64,000 nt of DNA, taken from contig NZ_JAJITD010000008.1 in NCBI RefSeq assembly GCF_020880815.1, positions 298,219 through 362,218 on the forward strand, read 5' to 3'. The stretch is from Paraburkholderia sejongensis. Lineage in GTDB: Bacteria > Pseudomonadota > Gammaproteobacteria > Burkholderiales > Burkholderiaceae. A program made the translations under genes and the position numbers. Positions 1 through 8,390 of this stretch are shown here, piece after piece. Each line of letters begins with the position of its first letter. The first letter of the stretch is position 1. The notes below the pieces were generated by a model. That model made no database searches. It was not told the DNA's origin and saw only the letters and a program-made list of their open reading frames with translations.

Positions 1-317
1 GCGGGCTCACGGTGCTCGGTTTTCCGTGCAACCAGTTCGGCAAACAGGAGCCGGGCGACGCCGCGCAGATCGGCGCGTTCTGCGAAAAGAACTACGGCGT
101 GACGTTCCCGATGTTCGAGAAGATCGACGTGAACGGCGCGAACGCGCATCCGCTGTTCAGCTATCTGACCGGCGAAGCGCCGGGGCTGCTCGGGCTCGAA
201 AAGATCAAGTGGAATTTCACCAAGTTCCTGGTGGGCCGCGACGGCAACGTGGTCAAGCGCTACGCGCCGCTGACCAAACCCGATGCGATCGCCGCCGATA
301 TCGAAGCACTGTTGTGA
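1..317 (+). CDS. Glutathione peroxidase, C-terminal part (5' end outside window)
   Basis: The frame is open from the left edge (codons begin at base 3) and ends in TGA at 315-317. It opens with GLTVLGFPCNQFGKQEPGD, which contains the glutathione peroxidase signature around the active-site Gln. KWNFTKFLV follows about 50 residues later and carries the conserved Trp and Asn. The family reduces hydrogen peroxide or lipid hydroperoxides with thiol donors. The peroxidatic Cys lies upstream of the window, so activity cannot be judged. About 104 residues are visible of a usual 160 or so. It converges on the minus-strand gene at 401-1879 with no clear terminator between them. Confidence 0.9.
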   Translation, partial: GLTVLGFPCNQFGKQEPGDAAQIGAFCEKNYGVTFPMFEKIDVNGANAHPLFSYLTGEAPGLLGLEKIKWNFTKFLVGRDGNVVKRYAPLTKPDAIAADIEALL

Positions 318-400
318 GAGCGGCGCACGCGGGCGGCTCGGGCGCGTAGCGCGCGGTTGTCGCCGGGGTGCCGCCGGGTTGTCGCCGGGGTTGGCGGGCG

Positions 401-1879
401 CTACAGAATGGGCGAGAACAGCCGGGCCACGTGCATCAGCATCCGGCGCCACGCGGCCGCCTTGCGATACTCGTCGCGATCGATCTCCAGCGACGCGGCG
501 AAGTCGTTCAGCAGCATCGTTTCGACTTCGAGCGCGAAGCCGCGATCGACGGTCAGCACCATGATCTCGAAGTTGAGCCGGAACGAGCGGTTGTCGAGAT
601 TGGCGCTGCCGATCGCGGCCGCGACGCCGTCGATCAGCACCACCTTCTGGTGCAGAAAACCCGGTTGATAACGGAAGATGCGGATGCCCGCGCGCAGCGA
701 GTCGTACGCATAGAGCTTCGACGCGGCAAACACCACCAGGTGATCGCGCCGGCTCGGCAGCATGATACGCACGTCGACGCCGCGCAGTACCGCGAGACGC
801 AGCGCGGCGAACACCGCTTCGTCCGGGACCAGATACGGCGTGGTGATCCACACGCGTTCGCGCGCCGCGTTGATCGCTTCGACGAAGTACAGCGAGCAGG
901 TCTCCTGCTTGTCGGCCGGGCCGCTCGGCAGCACGAGGCAGTGCATGTTGCCGGCGGGGGCGTCGGCGGTGTCCGAGGTTTCAACGGGCTCATCACCGGC
1001 GGTCGCGTCCCGCAACTCGAGATCGGGCAACTGCTGGGTCGCCCAATACCAGTCCTCGACAAACACGAACTGGATGCTCGCGACCGCCGGTCCGCGCACC
1101 TCGATATGGGTATCGCGCCACGGCGACAGCGGCGGCTTCGCGCCCAGATATTCGACGCCGACGTTATGACCGCCGACGAACGCGCGCTCCCCATCGACCG
1201 CGACGATCTTGCGGTGATTGCGGAAGTTCAGTTGCAGACGGTTGACGAAACGGCGGTTGGTCGCGAACGGATGCATCGCGACGCCGGCCGCGCGCAGCGC
1301 CGCGACGTAGCGATGCGGCAGATCGAAGCTGCCGATGCTGTCGTACAGGAAGTACACGCGCACGCCCTCGCGGGCCTTCGCGATCAGCGCGTCTTTCAGC
1401 ATCTCGCCGAGCGCGTCGTTGCGCACGATGAAGAACTGCACGATCACGTAATGGCGTGCGTGTTCGATCGCATCGAGGATCGCGGTGAAGGTCGCGGTGC
1501 CGTTCACCAGCGTGCGCACGGCGTTGCCCGGCAGGAACGGCATCCCGCCCAGCCGCGTGAGCGACTGCACCGGCCGCGTGCCGAGCTGTTGGGTCGGCAG
1601 TCCCGCCGACGACGCCAGGCTATCCCACTGCTGCGGATACGCGCGGGAGCGCAGCAGCTCGTTTTCGACCCGTCGCGCGTCCGCATAGCCGGCGAACTTG
1701 CTGCGGCCCAGAAACAGATACGGGATCAGCGTCAGATAAGGCATCGACACCAGCGACACGGCCCACGCGATCGCACCCTGCGAGGTACGGGTGTTGAGGA
1801 TCGCATGGCCGGCCGCGATGATGCCGAGGATATGGGCAAGAGCGACCAGCGGGCCGACGTGAAGCAGGTCGAATTGCAT
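401..1879 (-). CDS. cls: Cardiolipin synthase (phospholipase D superfamily)
   Basis: The 492-residue protein has the layout of bacterial cardiolipin synthases: two N-terminal hydrophobic helices (about residues 5-28 and 35-57), then two phospholipase D domains. Both HKD motifs are complete: NHRKIVAVDG (H222, K224, D229) and LHQKVVLIDG (H410, K412, D417), each followed by a Gly-rich stretch (GGHN; GSANLDNRSF). The enzyme condenses two phosphatidylglycerols, or PG with another phospholipid, at the inner membrane. It is the last gene of the minus-strand run, 50 bases after prmB, and may be cotranscribed with it. Which Cls subtype it is cannot be told here. Confidence 0.93.
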   Translation of the reverse strand: MQFDLLHVGPLVALAHILGIIAAGHAILNTRTSQGAIAWAVSLVSMPYLTLIPYLFLGRSKFAGYADARRVENELLRSRAYPQQWDSLASSAGLPTQQLGTRPVQSLTRLGGMPFLPGNAVRTLVNGTATFTAILDAIEHARHYVIVQFFIVRNDALGEMLKDALIAKAREGVRVYFLYDSIGSFDLPHRYVAALRAAGVAMHPFATNRRFVNRLQLNFRNHRKIVAVDGERAFVGGHNVGVEYLGAKPPLSPWRDTHIEVRGPAVASIQFVFVEDWYWATQQLPDLELRDATAGDEPVETSDTADAPAGNMHCLVLPSGPADKQETCSLYFVEAINAARERVWITTPYLVPDEAVFAALRLAVLRGVDVRIMLPSRRDHLVVFAASKLYAYDSLRAGIRIFRYQPGFLHQKVVLIDGVAAAIGSANLDNRSFRLNFEIMVLTVDRGFALEVETMLLNDFAASLEIDRDEYRKAAAWRRMLMHVARLFSPIL

Positions 1880-1929
1880 AAGCTCGCGGAAGTTGGCGAA
1901 GCGCCGCGCTTCGGATCAGCCGGCCGGAC

Positions 1930-2814
1930 TCAAACAGGCAGATCGCGCGCCTGGATCAGGAACACGTTGTCGTCGCCGGCGCTGGTCGGCAGCCACACCA
2001 GATCGAGGCCGCCGAACGCCGCTTCGACATGCTCGCGCTCGTTGCCGATCTCGACCACCAGCACGCCTTCGTCGGTCAGCCAGTTGCGCGCGTCGGCGAT
2101 GATGCGGCGCACGATGTCCATTCCGTCCGCGCCGCCGGCGAGCGCCATCTCGGGCTCGTGTTTGTACTCGGCCGGCAGCGCCTGCATCGAGGTCGCGTTC
2201 ACGTACGGCGGATTGCTGAGGATCACGTCGTAGCGGCGCTCGGCAAGCGGCGCGTACAGGTCGCCCTCGAACAGCGCGATGCGCTCTTCGAGCTTGTATT
2301 CGGCGACGTTACGGGTCGCGACTTCGAGTGCGGGCGCGGACAGGTCGACCGCGTCGACGTCCGCGTTCGGGAACGCGTGCGCGGCGAGAATCGCGAGGCA
2401 GCCGGAGCCGGTGCACAGTTCCAGCACCGCGCCGACCTGCTCGGGGTCTTCGACATACGGTTGCAGCCCGTCTTGCAACAGCTCGCCGATGAACGAACGC
2501 GGCACGATCACGCGTTCGTCGACATGAAAGCGATAGCCGTGCATCCACGCTTCCTGGGTGATGTAGGCAGCCGGCACGCGCTCGGCCGCGCGCCGTTCGA
2601 TCACCTTCAGCACCGCGTCGATTTCGGCGCTCGTCAGGCGCGCGTCGAGGAACGGATCGAGCAGATCGAGCGGCAGATGCAGCGTGTGCAGCAGCAGATA
2701 GGCGGCTTCGTCGTAGGCATTGGCCGAGCCGTGGCCGAACGACAGTTTGGCTTCGTTAAAGCGCGACACCGCGTAACGCAGCAGGTCGCGGACAGTGGAG
2801 AAGGGCAGCGTCAT
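1930..2814 (-). CDS. prmB: Ribosomal protein L3 N5-glutamine methyltransferase PrmB
   Basis: The 294-residue protein has the SAM-binding motif LELCTGSGCLAI at about residue 132 and the NPPY motif at about residue 200, typical of glutamine-N5 methyltransferases. The N-terminal helical substrate-recognition region runs from MTLPFSTVRDLLRYAVSRF. PrmB rather than the release-factor enzyme PrmC is favoured by the helical front part and by the dapE neighbourhood seen in betaproteobacteria. It modifies a Gln of ribosomal protein L3. The start is 15 bases after the dapE stop, so the two are probably translated from one message. Confidence 0.9.
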   Translation of the reverse strand: MTLPFSTVRDLLRYAVSRFNEAKLSFGHGSANAYDEAAYLLLHTLHLPLDLLDPFLDARLTSAEIDAVLKVIERRAAERVPAAYITQEAWMHGYRFHVDERVIVPRSFIGELLQDGLQPYVEDPEQVGAVLELCTGSGCLAILAAHAFPNADVDAVDLSAPALEVATRNVAEYKLEERIALFEGDLYAPLAERRYDVILSNPPYVNATSMQALPAEYKHEPEMALAGGADGMDIVRRIIADARNWLTDEGVLVVEIGNEREHVEAAFGGLDLVWLPTSAGDDNVFLIQARDLPV

Positions 2815-2829
2815 TGCAGGGAGTCCCGG

Positions 2830-3969
2830 TCAGGCGATCAGTTGTTCGAGCACGCGGCGATACACGTTTTTCAGCGGCTCGATGTGGGCGACTTCGATAT
2901 GTTCGTCGATCTTGTGGATGCTCGCGTTCAGCGGACCGAATTCGATCACCTGTTCGCAGATGCGCGCGATGAAGCGGCCGTCCGAGGTGCCGCCGGTGGT
3001 CGACAGTTCGGTTTCGACGCCGGTTTCGTCCTTGATCGCTTTCGCCAGCGCGTTCGACAGCTCGCCGCGTGGCGTCAGGAACGGCAGGCCGCTGACGCTC
3101 CACTGCAGATCGTATTCGAGGCCGTGCTTGTCGAGGATCGCGTGCACGCGTTGTTGCAGGCCTTCCACCGTGCTCGCGGTCGAGAAGCGGAAGTTGAACA
3201 TCACGTCCGCGTGGCCCGGGATCACGTTGCTCGCGCCGGCGCCGCTGTGCAGGTTCGACACCTGCCAGGTGGTCGGCGGAAAGTATTCGTTGCCGTCGTC
3301 CCAGCGCTCGGCGACCAGTTCGGCGAGCGCGGGCGCCAGCAGATGCACCGGATTTTTCGCCAGATGCGGGTAGGCGATATGGCCCTGCACGCCCTTGACG
3401 ACCAGCTTGCCCGACATCGAGCCGCGCCGGCCGTTCTTGACCATGTCGCCGAAGCGTTGGCTGGAGGTCGGCTCGCCGACGATGCAGTAGTCGAGCCGTT
3501 CGCGCCGCGCCTGCAGCGCTTCGACGACCTTCACGGTGCCGTCGGTCGCCGGGCCTTCTTCGTCGCTGGTGATCAGGAACGCGATCGAACCGCGATGTTG
3601 CGGATTGGCGGCGACGAACTCCTCGCTCGCGACCACGAAGCCGGCGATCGACGCCTTCATGTCCGCCGCGCCGCGGCCGTACAGCTTGCCGTCGCGCTGG
3701 GTCGGCTCGAACGGCGCCGAATGCCACTGTTCGAGCGGGCCGGTCGGCACCACGTCGGTGTGGCCGGCGAACGCGAGCAGCTTGCCGCGCGTGCCGTCGA
3801 TGCCGCGTTTGACGGCCCACAGGTTGGTCACGCCGTTCGATTCGATCGTCTCGTGCTCGAAGCCGAGCGCGGCCAGGCGCTCGATCAGCAGACGCTGGCA
3901 ATGCTGGTCGTCGGGCGTCACGGACGCGCGTGCGATCAGTTGTTCGGTAAGGGCGAGGGTGCCGGACAT
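2830..3969 (-). CDS. dapE: Succinyl-diaminopimelate desuccinylase DapE
   Basis: The start is placed at the ATG at 3967-3969 (MSGTLALTEQLIARASVTPD), giving 379 residues, the usual DapE length; the frame is open further upstream but that part runs through a hairpin. M20-family zinc peptidase motifs are present: FAGHTDVVPTG (metal His and the following Asp), GRGAADMKAS (bridging Asp) and TSDEEGPATDG (catalytic Glu pair). It hydrolyses N-succinyl-L,L-diaminopimelate to L,L-diaminopimelate and succinate in the lysine and peptidoglycan precursor pathway. A terminator-like hairpin lies 28-65 bases upstream of the start. Confidence 0.95.
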   Translation of the reverse strand: MSGTLALTEQLIARASVTPDDQHCQRLLIERLAALGFEHETIESNGVTNLWAVKRGIDGTRGKLLAFAGHTDVVPTGPLEQWHSAPFEPTQRDGKLYGRGAADMKASIAGFVVASEEFVAANPQHRGSIAFLITSDEEGPATDGTVKVVEALQARRERLDYCIVGEPTSSQRFGDMVKNGRRGSMSGKLVVKGVQGHIAYPHLAKNPVHLLAPALAELVAERWDDGNEYFPPTTWQVSNLHSGAGASNVIPGHADVMFNFRFSTASTVEGLQQRVHAILDKHGLEYDLQWSVSGLPFLTPRGELSNALAKAIKDETGVETELSTTGGTSDGRFIARICEQVIEFGPLNASIHKIDEHIEVAHIEPLKNVYRRVLEQLIA

Positions 3970-3996
3970 GGATTCAGTACAAGCCACTTGGAAATG

Positions 3997-4034
3997 AAAA
4001 AATGCCGGCTCGCGGTGATGCACCGCAGCCGGCA
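3997..4034 (-). terminator. Intrinsic-terminator-like hairpin in the dapE leader
   Basis: Read on the minus strand, TGCCGGCT-GCGGTG pairs with CACCGC-AGCCGGCA (one bulged base, 3-base loop) and is followed at once by six T. This is a textbook Rho-independent terminator, but it lies inside the dapC-dapD-arsC-dapE run, with its T tract only 28 bases before the dapE ATG. A second hairpin (ACGCGGC/GCCGCGT, 4049-4067) precedes it. It may be an attenuator or a partial terminator; see findings. Confidence 0.7.
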
Positions 4035-4076
4035 ACAGCATTTGAACGACGCGGCGCGAGGCCGCGTGCGTCACAT

Positions 4077-4104
4077 TCAGGCAAACAGCGTCAGGCAAAC
4101 AGCG
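4077..4104. repeat. Exact 14-base tandem duplication over the ArsC-like gene stop codon
   Basis: TCAGGCAAACAGCG occurs twice back to back (4077-4090 and 4091-4104). The second copy holds the stop codon and last codons of the ArsC-like gene (minus strand); the first repeats them in the same order just beyond the stop. Length and exactness are visible; replication slippage is the likely origin. Confidence 0.85.
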
Positions 4105-4456
4105 CCGCGTAGTCATCCGCGGAAAAACCGAGCGACTTCACCCGCCCGTTGACCACCAGCACCGGCCGCTTGATCACCGACGGCTTGTGGATCATCAGCG
4201 CGATCGCGCCCGGTTCGGTTTCGGCGGCCGCCTTCATGTCGTCGGACAAACCGCGCCACGTGGTGCCGCGGCGGTTCAGCAGCGCGTCGAGCTTGACGTC
4301 CTTCAGCCAGTCCTGCACCAGCGGCTCGGTCACGCCGGCCTTCCTGAAGTCGTGAAACTCGAACTCGACGCCATGCTCTTCGAGCCACACGCGTGCTTTT
4401 TTCACGGTGTCGCAGTTCGGAATGCCATAGACGACGGTTTTGGTGCCGCGCGCCAT
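4091..4456 (-). CDS. ArsC/Spx-family protein (YffB-like)
   Basis: The 121-residue protein has a thioredoxin-like ArsC fold with a single N-terminal Cys in YGIPNCDTVKKAR and the late motif SVIKRPVLVVNGR, which matches the ArsC active-site Arg/Pro region. In the family, YffB-type members are small, sit beside dapE in many proteobacteria and have no proven arsenate reductase activity, so a thiol-linked role is the most that can be said. Its ATG overlaps the dapD stop by one base (TGATG on the minus strand), so translation is coupled to dapD. The tail carries the 14-base duplication at 4077-4104. Confidence 0.85.
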   Translation of the reverse strand: MARGTKTVVYGIPNCDTVKKARVWLEEHGVEFEFHDFRKAGVTEPLVQDWLKDVKLDALLNRRGTTWRGLSDDMKAAAETEPGAIALMIHKPSVIKRPVLVVNGRVKSLGFSADDYAALFA

Positions 4457-5283
4457 CAGTCGCCTCGCAGCAGCTCGTTCAGGCCGACCTTCGCGCGGGT
4501 CTTCGCGTCGACCTTCTTGACGATCACCGCGCAGTACAGGCTATGCGAGCCGTCCTTCGACGGCAGGTTGCCGGCCACCACGACCGAGCCGGCCGGGATG
4601 CGGCCGTACGTGACTTCGCCGGTTTCGCGGTCGTAAATCTTGGTGCTCTGGCCGAGGTACACGCCCATCGAGATCACCGAGTTTTCTTCGACGATCACGC
4701 CTTCCACGACTTCCGAACGGGCGCCGATGAAGCAGTTGTCTTCGATGATGACCGGGTTCGCCTGCAGCGGCTCCAGCACGCCGCCGATACCCACGCCGCC
4801 CGACAGGTGCACGTTCTTGCCGATCTGCGCGCACGAACCGACGGTCGCCCACGTATCGACCATCGTGCCTTCGTCGACGTATGCGCCGATGTTGGTGTAC
4901 GACGGCATCAGGACGACGTTCTTCGCGATGAACGAGCCGCGGCGCGCGATGGCCGGGGGCACCACGCGGAAGCCGCCGGCGGCGAAGTCTTCAGCGGTGT
5001 AGTTCGCGAACTTCGACGGCACCTTGTCGTAGAACTGCGAGTAGCCGCCGGCCGGCATCGGCGCGTTGTCTTCGAGGCGGAACGACAGCAGCACGGCCTT
5101 CTTCAGCCACTGGTTGACGACCCAGTCGCCGTCCTTCTTTTCGGCCACGCGCAGCGCGCCTTTGTCGAGTTGCTCGATCGCGTGGGCGACGGCTTCGCGC
5201 ACTTCGGCCGGCGCGGCTTTCGGCGACAGGTCGGCGCGGTTGTCCCAGGCGGTGTCGATGATTTGCTGAAGTTGTTGCGACAT
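4456..5283 (-). CDS. dapD: 2,3,4,5-tetrahydropyridine-2,6-dicarboxylate N-succinyltransferase DapD
   Basis: Starting at the ATG 5281-5283 (MSQQLQQIIDTAWDNRADLS) the protein is 275 residues, the family length; the frame is open upstream but without family similarity. The middle shows left-handed beta-helix hexapeptide repeats (for example IGAYVDEGTMVDTWATVGS and IGKNVHLSGGVGIGG). It transfers succinyl from succinyl-CoA to tetrahydrodipicolinate, the step before DapC and DapE in lysine/meso-diaminopimelate synthesis. It follows dapC by 50 bases and overlaps the ArsC-like gene by one base. Confidence 0.96.
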   Translation of the reverse strand: MSQQLQQIIDTAWDNRADLSPKAAPAEVREAVAHAIEQLDKGALRVAEKKDGDWVVNQWLKKAVLLSFRLEDNAPMPAGGYSQFYDKVPSKFANYTAEDFAAGGFRVVPPAIARRGSFIAKNVVLMPSYTNIGAYVDEGTMVDTWATVGSCAQIGKNVHLSGGVGIGGVLEPLQANPVIIEDNCFIGARSEVVEGVIVEENSVISMGVYLGQSTKIYDRETGEVTYGRIPAGSVVVAGNLPSKDGSHSLYCAVIVKKVDAKTRAKVGLNELLRGD

Positions 5284-5333
5284 ATGCGTGATTTTCTGAA
5301 GAGTTGAAGTCTGAAGAGGGGAGGCGGCGCGGC

Positions 5334-6578
5334 TCAGGCGGCGTTCAGCGAGCGGCAAAACTCGACGATCCGCTGCGCGCCTTCCGTGCATTCGTCGACG
5401 TCGGCGACGAGCGCGAGGCGCACGAAATTGCGGCCGGGGTTCACGCCGTGCGCGGTGCGCGCGAGGAACGAGCCCGGCAGAACCGTCACATTATAGTCGG
5501 CGTAGAGGCGCTGGGCGAACTCGGTGTCCGTCAGGCCGGTGCGCTCGACGTTGGCCCACAGGTAGAACGCGGCGTCCGGCAGACGCACGTCGAGCTCGTC
5601 GGCGAGCATCGGCGTGACGGTGGTGAACTTCTGCAGGTACTTCGCGCGGTTCTCGCGCACGTGGGTTTCGTCGTTCCACGCGGCGATGCTCGCGCTCTGA
5701 AATACCGTGGACAGCGCCGCGCCGTGGTAGGTGCGGTACAGCAGGAAGGCTTTCAGGATTGCCGCATCGCCGGCGACGAAGCCCGAGCGCATGCCCGGCA
5801 CGTTCGAGCGCTTCGACAGGCTCGACAGCATCACCAGCCGCTCGTAGCCGCGGCCCAGTTGATGCGCCGCTTCGAGACCGCCGAGCGGCGGCTTCGCTTC
5901 GTCGAAATAGATTTCCGAGTAGCACTCGTCGGACGCGATCACGAAGCCGTAGCGGTCCGACAGCGCGAACAGTTCGCGCCAGTCGTCGAGCGTCAGCACC
6001 GCGCCGGTCGGGTTGCCGGGCGAGCACACGTACAGCAGCTGGGTGCGCGCCCACACGTCGGCCGGCACCGCCGAGTAGTCGCATGCGAAGTTGCGCGCCG
6101 GGTCGCTATTGACGAAGTACGGCTGGGCGCCGCCGAGAAGCGCCGCGCCTTCGTAGATTTGGTAGAACGGGTTCGGACAGAGTACGATCGCAGGCTGCTT
6201 GCCGGTCGTGCCGGCGGCGTTTGCGCCCGCGTCGCGCTGCGGATCGAGCACGGTCTGCGCGAGCGCGAACAGCGCCTCGCGCGAGCCCGATACCGGCAGC
6301 ACTTCGGTGGCCGGATCGAGCGGCGGCAGGTTATAGCGCGTCGACACCCATTTGGCGATCGACTCGCGCAGCGGCGCCGAGCCGAGCGTGGCGGGGTAGG
6401 TCGCGAGACCGCCGAGCGACGCGATCACGGCGTCGCGGATCAGCGGCGGGGTCGGATGTTTCGGCTCGCCGATGCCGAAGCTGATGTGCGCGAGGCCGGC
6501 CGGCGGCGTGACGTCCTTGAAAAGCACGCGCAGCTTTTCGAACGGATAGGACTGAAGGGAGTCGAGTAGCGGATTCAC
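5334..6578 (-). CDS. dapC: Succinyldiaminopimelate transaminase DapC
   Basis: The 414-residue protein is a class I/II PLP aminotransferase: CSPGNPTGAVL, ASDECYSEIYFDE and the PLP-lysine motif SSLSKRSNVPGMRSGF are all present, with a C-terminal substrate Arg region near GRNFVRLALV. It begins MNPLLDSLQSYPFEKLRVLF, characteristic of the DapC subgroup. It makes N-succinyl-L,L-diaminopimelate from the keto precursor with glutamate. It is the first gene of the minus-strand dap group, so the promoter should lie in the 545-base gap 6579-7123. Confidence 0.95.
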   Translation of the reverse strand: MNPLLDSLQSYPFEKLRVLFKDVTPPAGLAHISFGIGEPKHPTPPLIRDAVIASLGGLATYPATLGSAPLRESIAKWVSTRYNLPPLDPATEVLPVSGSREALFALAQTVLDPQRDAGANAAGTTGKQPAIVLCPNPFYQIYEGAALLGGAQPYFVNSDPARNFACDYSAVPADVWARTQLLYVCSPGNPTGAVLTLDDWRELFALSDRYGFVIASDECYSEIYFDEAKPPLGGLEAAHQLGRGYERLVMLSSLSKRSNVPGMRSGFVAGDAAILKAFLLYRTYHGAALSTVFQSASIAAWNDETHVRENRAKYLQKFTTVTPMLADELDVRLPDAAFYLWANVERTGLTDTEFAQRLYADYNVTVLPGSFLARTAHGVNPGRNFVRLALVADVDECTEGAQRIVEFCRSLNAA

Positions 6579-7123
6579 GGACGAGATGGCCTGATCGGGA
6601 TGGACGCGGACAGAAGGCGAGAAAGCGTTGCACGCGGGACGGCGGGCGGCGCGTACAACGGCGTCTCATGCGCGCGCCGCATGGGCCGACGAGGGCCGAC
6701 CGGCAGCAGCAGCGAGCGGACGATTATAGCGTGGCGCGCCCCGCCGGGCGGCGCGTCGGCACGCAGAACAGGCAGCCGAGCGGAACCCACGCAGGTTTCG
6801 CGCAAAAAACACGCAGGAGCAGCAATGTACGCAGTAGTTGTGGAGACAATCCGGGCAGCCCGGCGTGAACCGGCCGCCGGCCGCAACGTCTCGCGCCCGC
6901 CCGGGCCGGGGCACGCCCGGGTTTGCGCCGGGATGTGGGCCCGGATGTGCGCTCGGAGGTGCGCCCGGGCGTCCACGCGAATGTCCACGCGCGCATTCGC
7001 GGGCACTGACGCCCGCTTGTGCCCGCGCGCGTCCATCCCCGCACCCCGGCTCACCGTCGCACCCACTGTCACTTTTGCCGCCTCGCCGACGCCGATCACC
7101 CCCACCCGCCGGAGCCCCAGCCG
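6579..7123. other. 545-base gap between dapC and the DMT transporter gene
   Basis: This gap must hold the leftward dapC promoter and the rightward transporter promoter. I see no convincing -10/-35 pair. The left third is ordinary intergenic DNA, with an A-rich stretch near 6800-6835. The right part (6915-7034) is a degenerate 12-base periodic repeat. An open frame across 6600-7127 exists, but it is Arg-rich, recognisably no protein family, and I do not call it a gene. Confidence 0.6.
6915..7034. repeat. Degenerate 12-base tandem repeat, about ten units
   Basis: From 6915 the sequence divides into ten consecutive 12-base units such as GCCCGGGTTTGC, GCCGGGATGTGG, GCCCGGATGTGC, GCTCGGAGGTGC and GCCCGGGCGTCC. 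Later units drift further. A 12-base period keeps any frame open, which explains the Arg/His-rich frames across it. It lies 90 bases before the transporter start; function unknown. Confidence 0.65.
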
Positions 7124-8218
7124 ATGACCAACTTGCTGCGCAACGGCTGGCCGACGCTTGCAATCATGCTCGGCGCGTCGGTCTGGGGGATCGTCTGGTA
7201 TCCGCTGCGGATGCTGGCCGCGCTCGGCGTGACCGGCACCGCCGCGAGCGCGCTCACCAGCGGCACCGGCTGCCTGTTCGTGCTGCTGGTGCGGCGCCGC
7301 GCGCTGAAGACCGTGCGCTGGCACTGGCTGCTGCCGGCGCTCGCGCTCGCCGCCGGCGTCACCAATCTCGGTTTCGTGTGGGGCTCGATCCACGGTCAGG
7401 TGATGCGGGTGCTGCTGCTGTTCTATCTGACGCCCGCGTGGACCGCGCTGTTCGCGCACTTCATCCTGCATGAACGGCTCACGTGGTCGGGCGCGGCGCT
7501 CGCGGCGCTGTCGCTGGCCGGCGCGATCACGATGCTGTGGTCGCCGCAGCTCGGCATCCCGATGCCCGGCAATCCGGCCGAATGGGCGGGTCTGGCGGGC
7601 GGGATGGGCTTCGCGATGAGCAACGTGCTGATCCTGAAGACGAGCCGCGTGTTGCCGGACATGAAACCGGAGATGCGCACCGCGACGGTGTTCGGCGGCG
7701 CGGCGCTGCTCGGCGCGCTCGCGTCGCTGTTCGAGCCGATGCCCGCGCCGCCCGCCGGCGCGCATCTGCTCACGGCGGCGGGGCTGGTGCTGGGCCTCGG
7801 CTTGCTGCTCGCGTCGAACAACATGCTGGTGCAGTACGGGCTCGCGCGCGTGCCGGCCAACCGCGCGTCGATCATCATGCTGTTCGAGCTGGTCGTGACC
7901 GCGCTGTCCGCGTGGCTGTTCGCCGGCGAAATGCCCGGTCCGCGCGAATGGGCCGGCGGCGCGTGCATCGTGCTCGCGTCCGCGCTGTCGAGCTGGGTGC
8001 ATCGCACGAAGAGCGCGCCGCCCGATCCCGCCATCGAGGACACCGGCGTGCCGGGCGAGCATGACGGCGGCGGCGCCGGCACGCGGGCCAACGAGCGCAC
8101 GAGCGGACACGCTAACGAAAGCACTACCGAACACACAAACGAGCACGGAATCGATCCGGTCCGCGAGCGCGACGACCACCGCAAGGGCGGTAAGAATCGC
8201 CCGCGCGCGATGGTATGA
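7124..8218 (+). CDS. DMT-superfamily (EamA) membrane transporter
   Basis: The start is the ATG at 7124 with GGAG nine bases upstream (MTNLLRNGWPTLAIMLGASV), giving 364 residues. About ten hydrophobic segments fill residues 8-290 in two EamA halves; the second half ends near NRASIIMLFELVVTALSAWL, typical of drug/metabolite exporters. Substrate unknown. The last 60 or so residues form a hydrophilic tail ending in a His/Asn/Glu-rich near-repeat (NERTSGHANESTTEHTNEHG), unusual for the family. Direction and context (alone between dapC and smc) give no clue to the substrate. Confidence 0.85.
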   Translation: MTNLLRNGWPTLAIMLGASVWGIVWYPLRMLAALGVTGTAASALTSGTGCLFVLLVRRRALKTVRWHWLLPALALAAGVTNLGFVWGSIHGQVMRVLLLFYLTPAWTALFAHFILHERLTWSGAALAALSLAGAITMLWSPQLGIPMPGNPAEWAGLAGGMGFAMSNVLILKTSRVLPDMKPEMRTATVFGGAALLGALASLFEPMPAPPAGAHLLTAAGLVLGLGLLLASNNMLVQYGLARVPANRASIIMLFELVVTALSAWLFAGEMPGPREWAGGACIVLASALSSWVHRTKSAPPDPAIEDTGVPGEHDGGGAGTRANERTSGHANESTTEHTNEHGIDPVRERDDHRKGGKNRPRAMV

Positions 8219-8290
8219 TTGCCCCTCATTAGCCGGCGCGTGCGCAGTTGCGAGTGCAGCAGCGCATCCAGCCGGCAACCCAATTGCGAA

Positions 8291-8354
8291 GGCTCGCGAG
8301 GTTGCGTGGGCCGTCCCGCCATGGCGGTGAACGACCGGCGCAACCTCGCGAGCC
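8291..8354. repeat. 16-base perfect inverted repeat in the smc leader
   Basis: GGCTCGCGAGGTTGCG (8291-8306) recurs as its exact reverse complement at 8339-8354, separated by 32 bases that contain the palindrome CCGCCATGGCGG. It ends 36 bases before the smc start codon. There is no T tract, so it is not an ordinary terminator. It could form a long hairpin in the smc transcript or act as a protein site. Confidence 0.8.
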
Positions 8355-8390
8355 ACCTATCACACCCTCTTTTCAAACAGCGAAATCGCC

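Noticed and set aside
6600..7127. Open frame of 175 codons upstream of the DMT gene
   Set aside because: Arg-rich, produced by the 12-base repeat, no family similarity, and no clear ribosome site.
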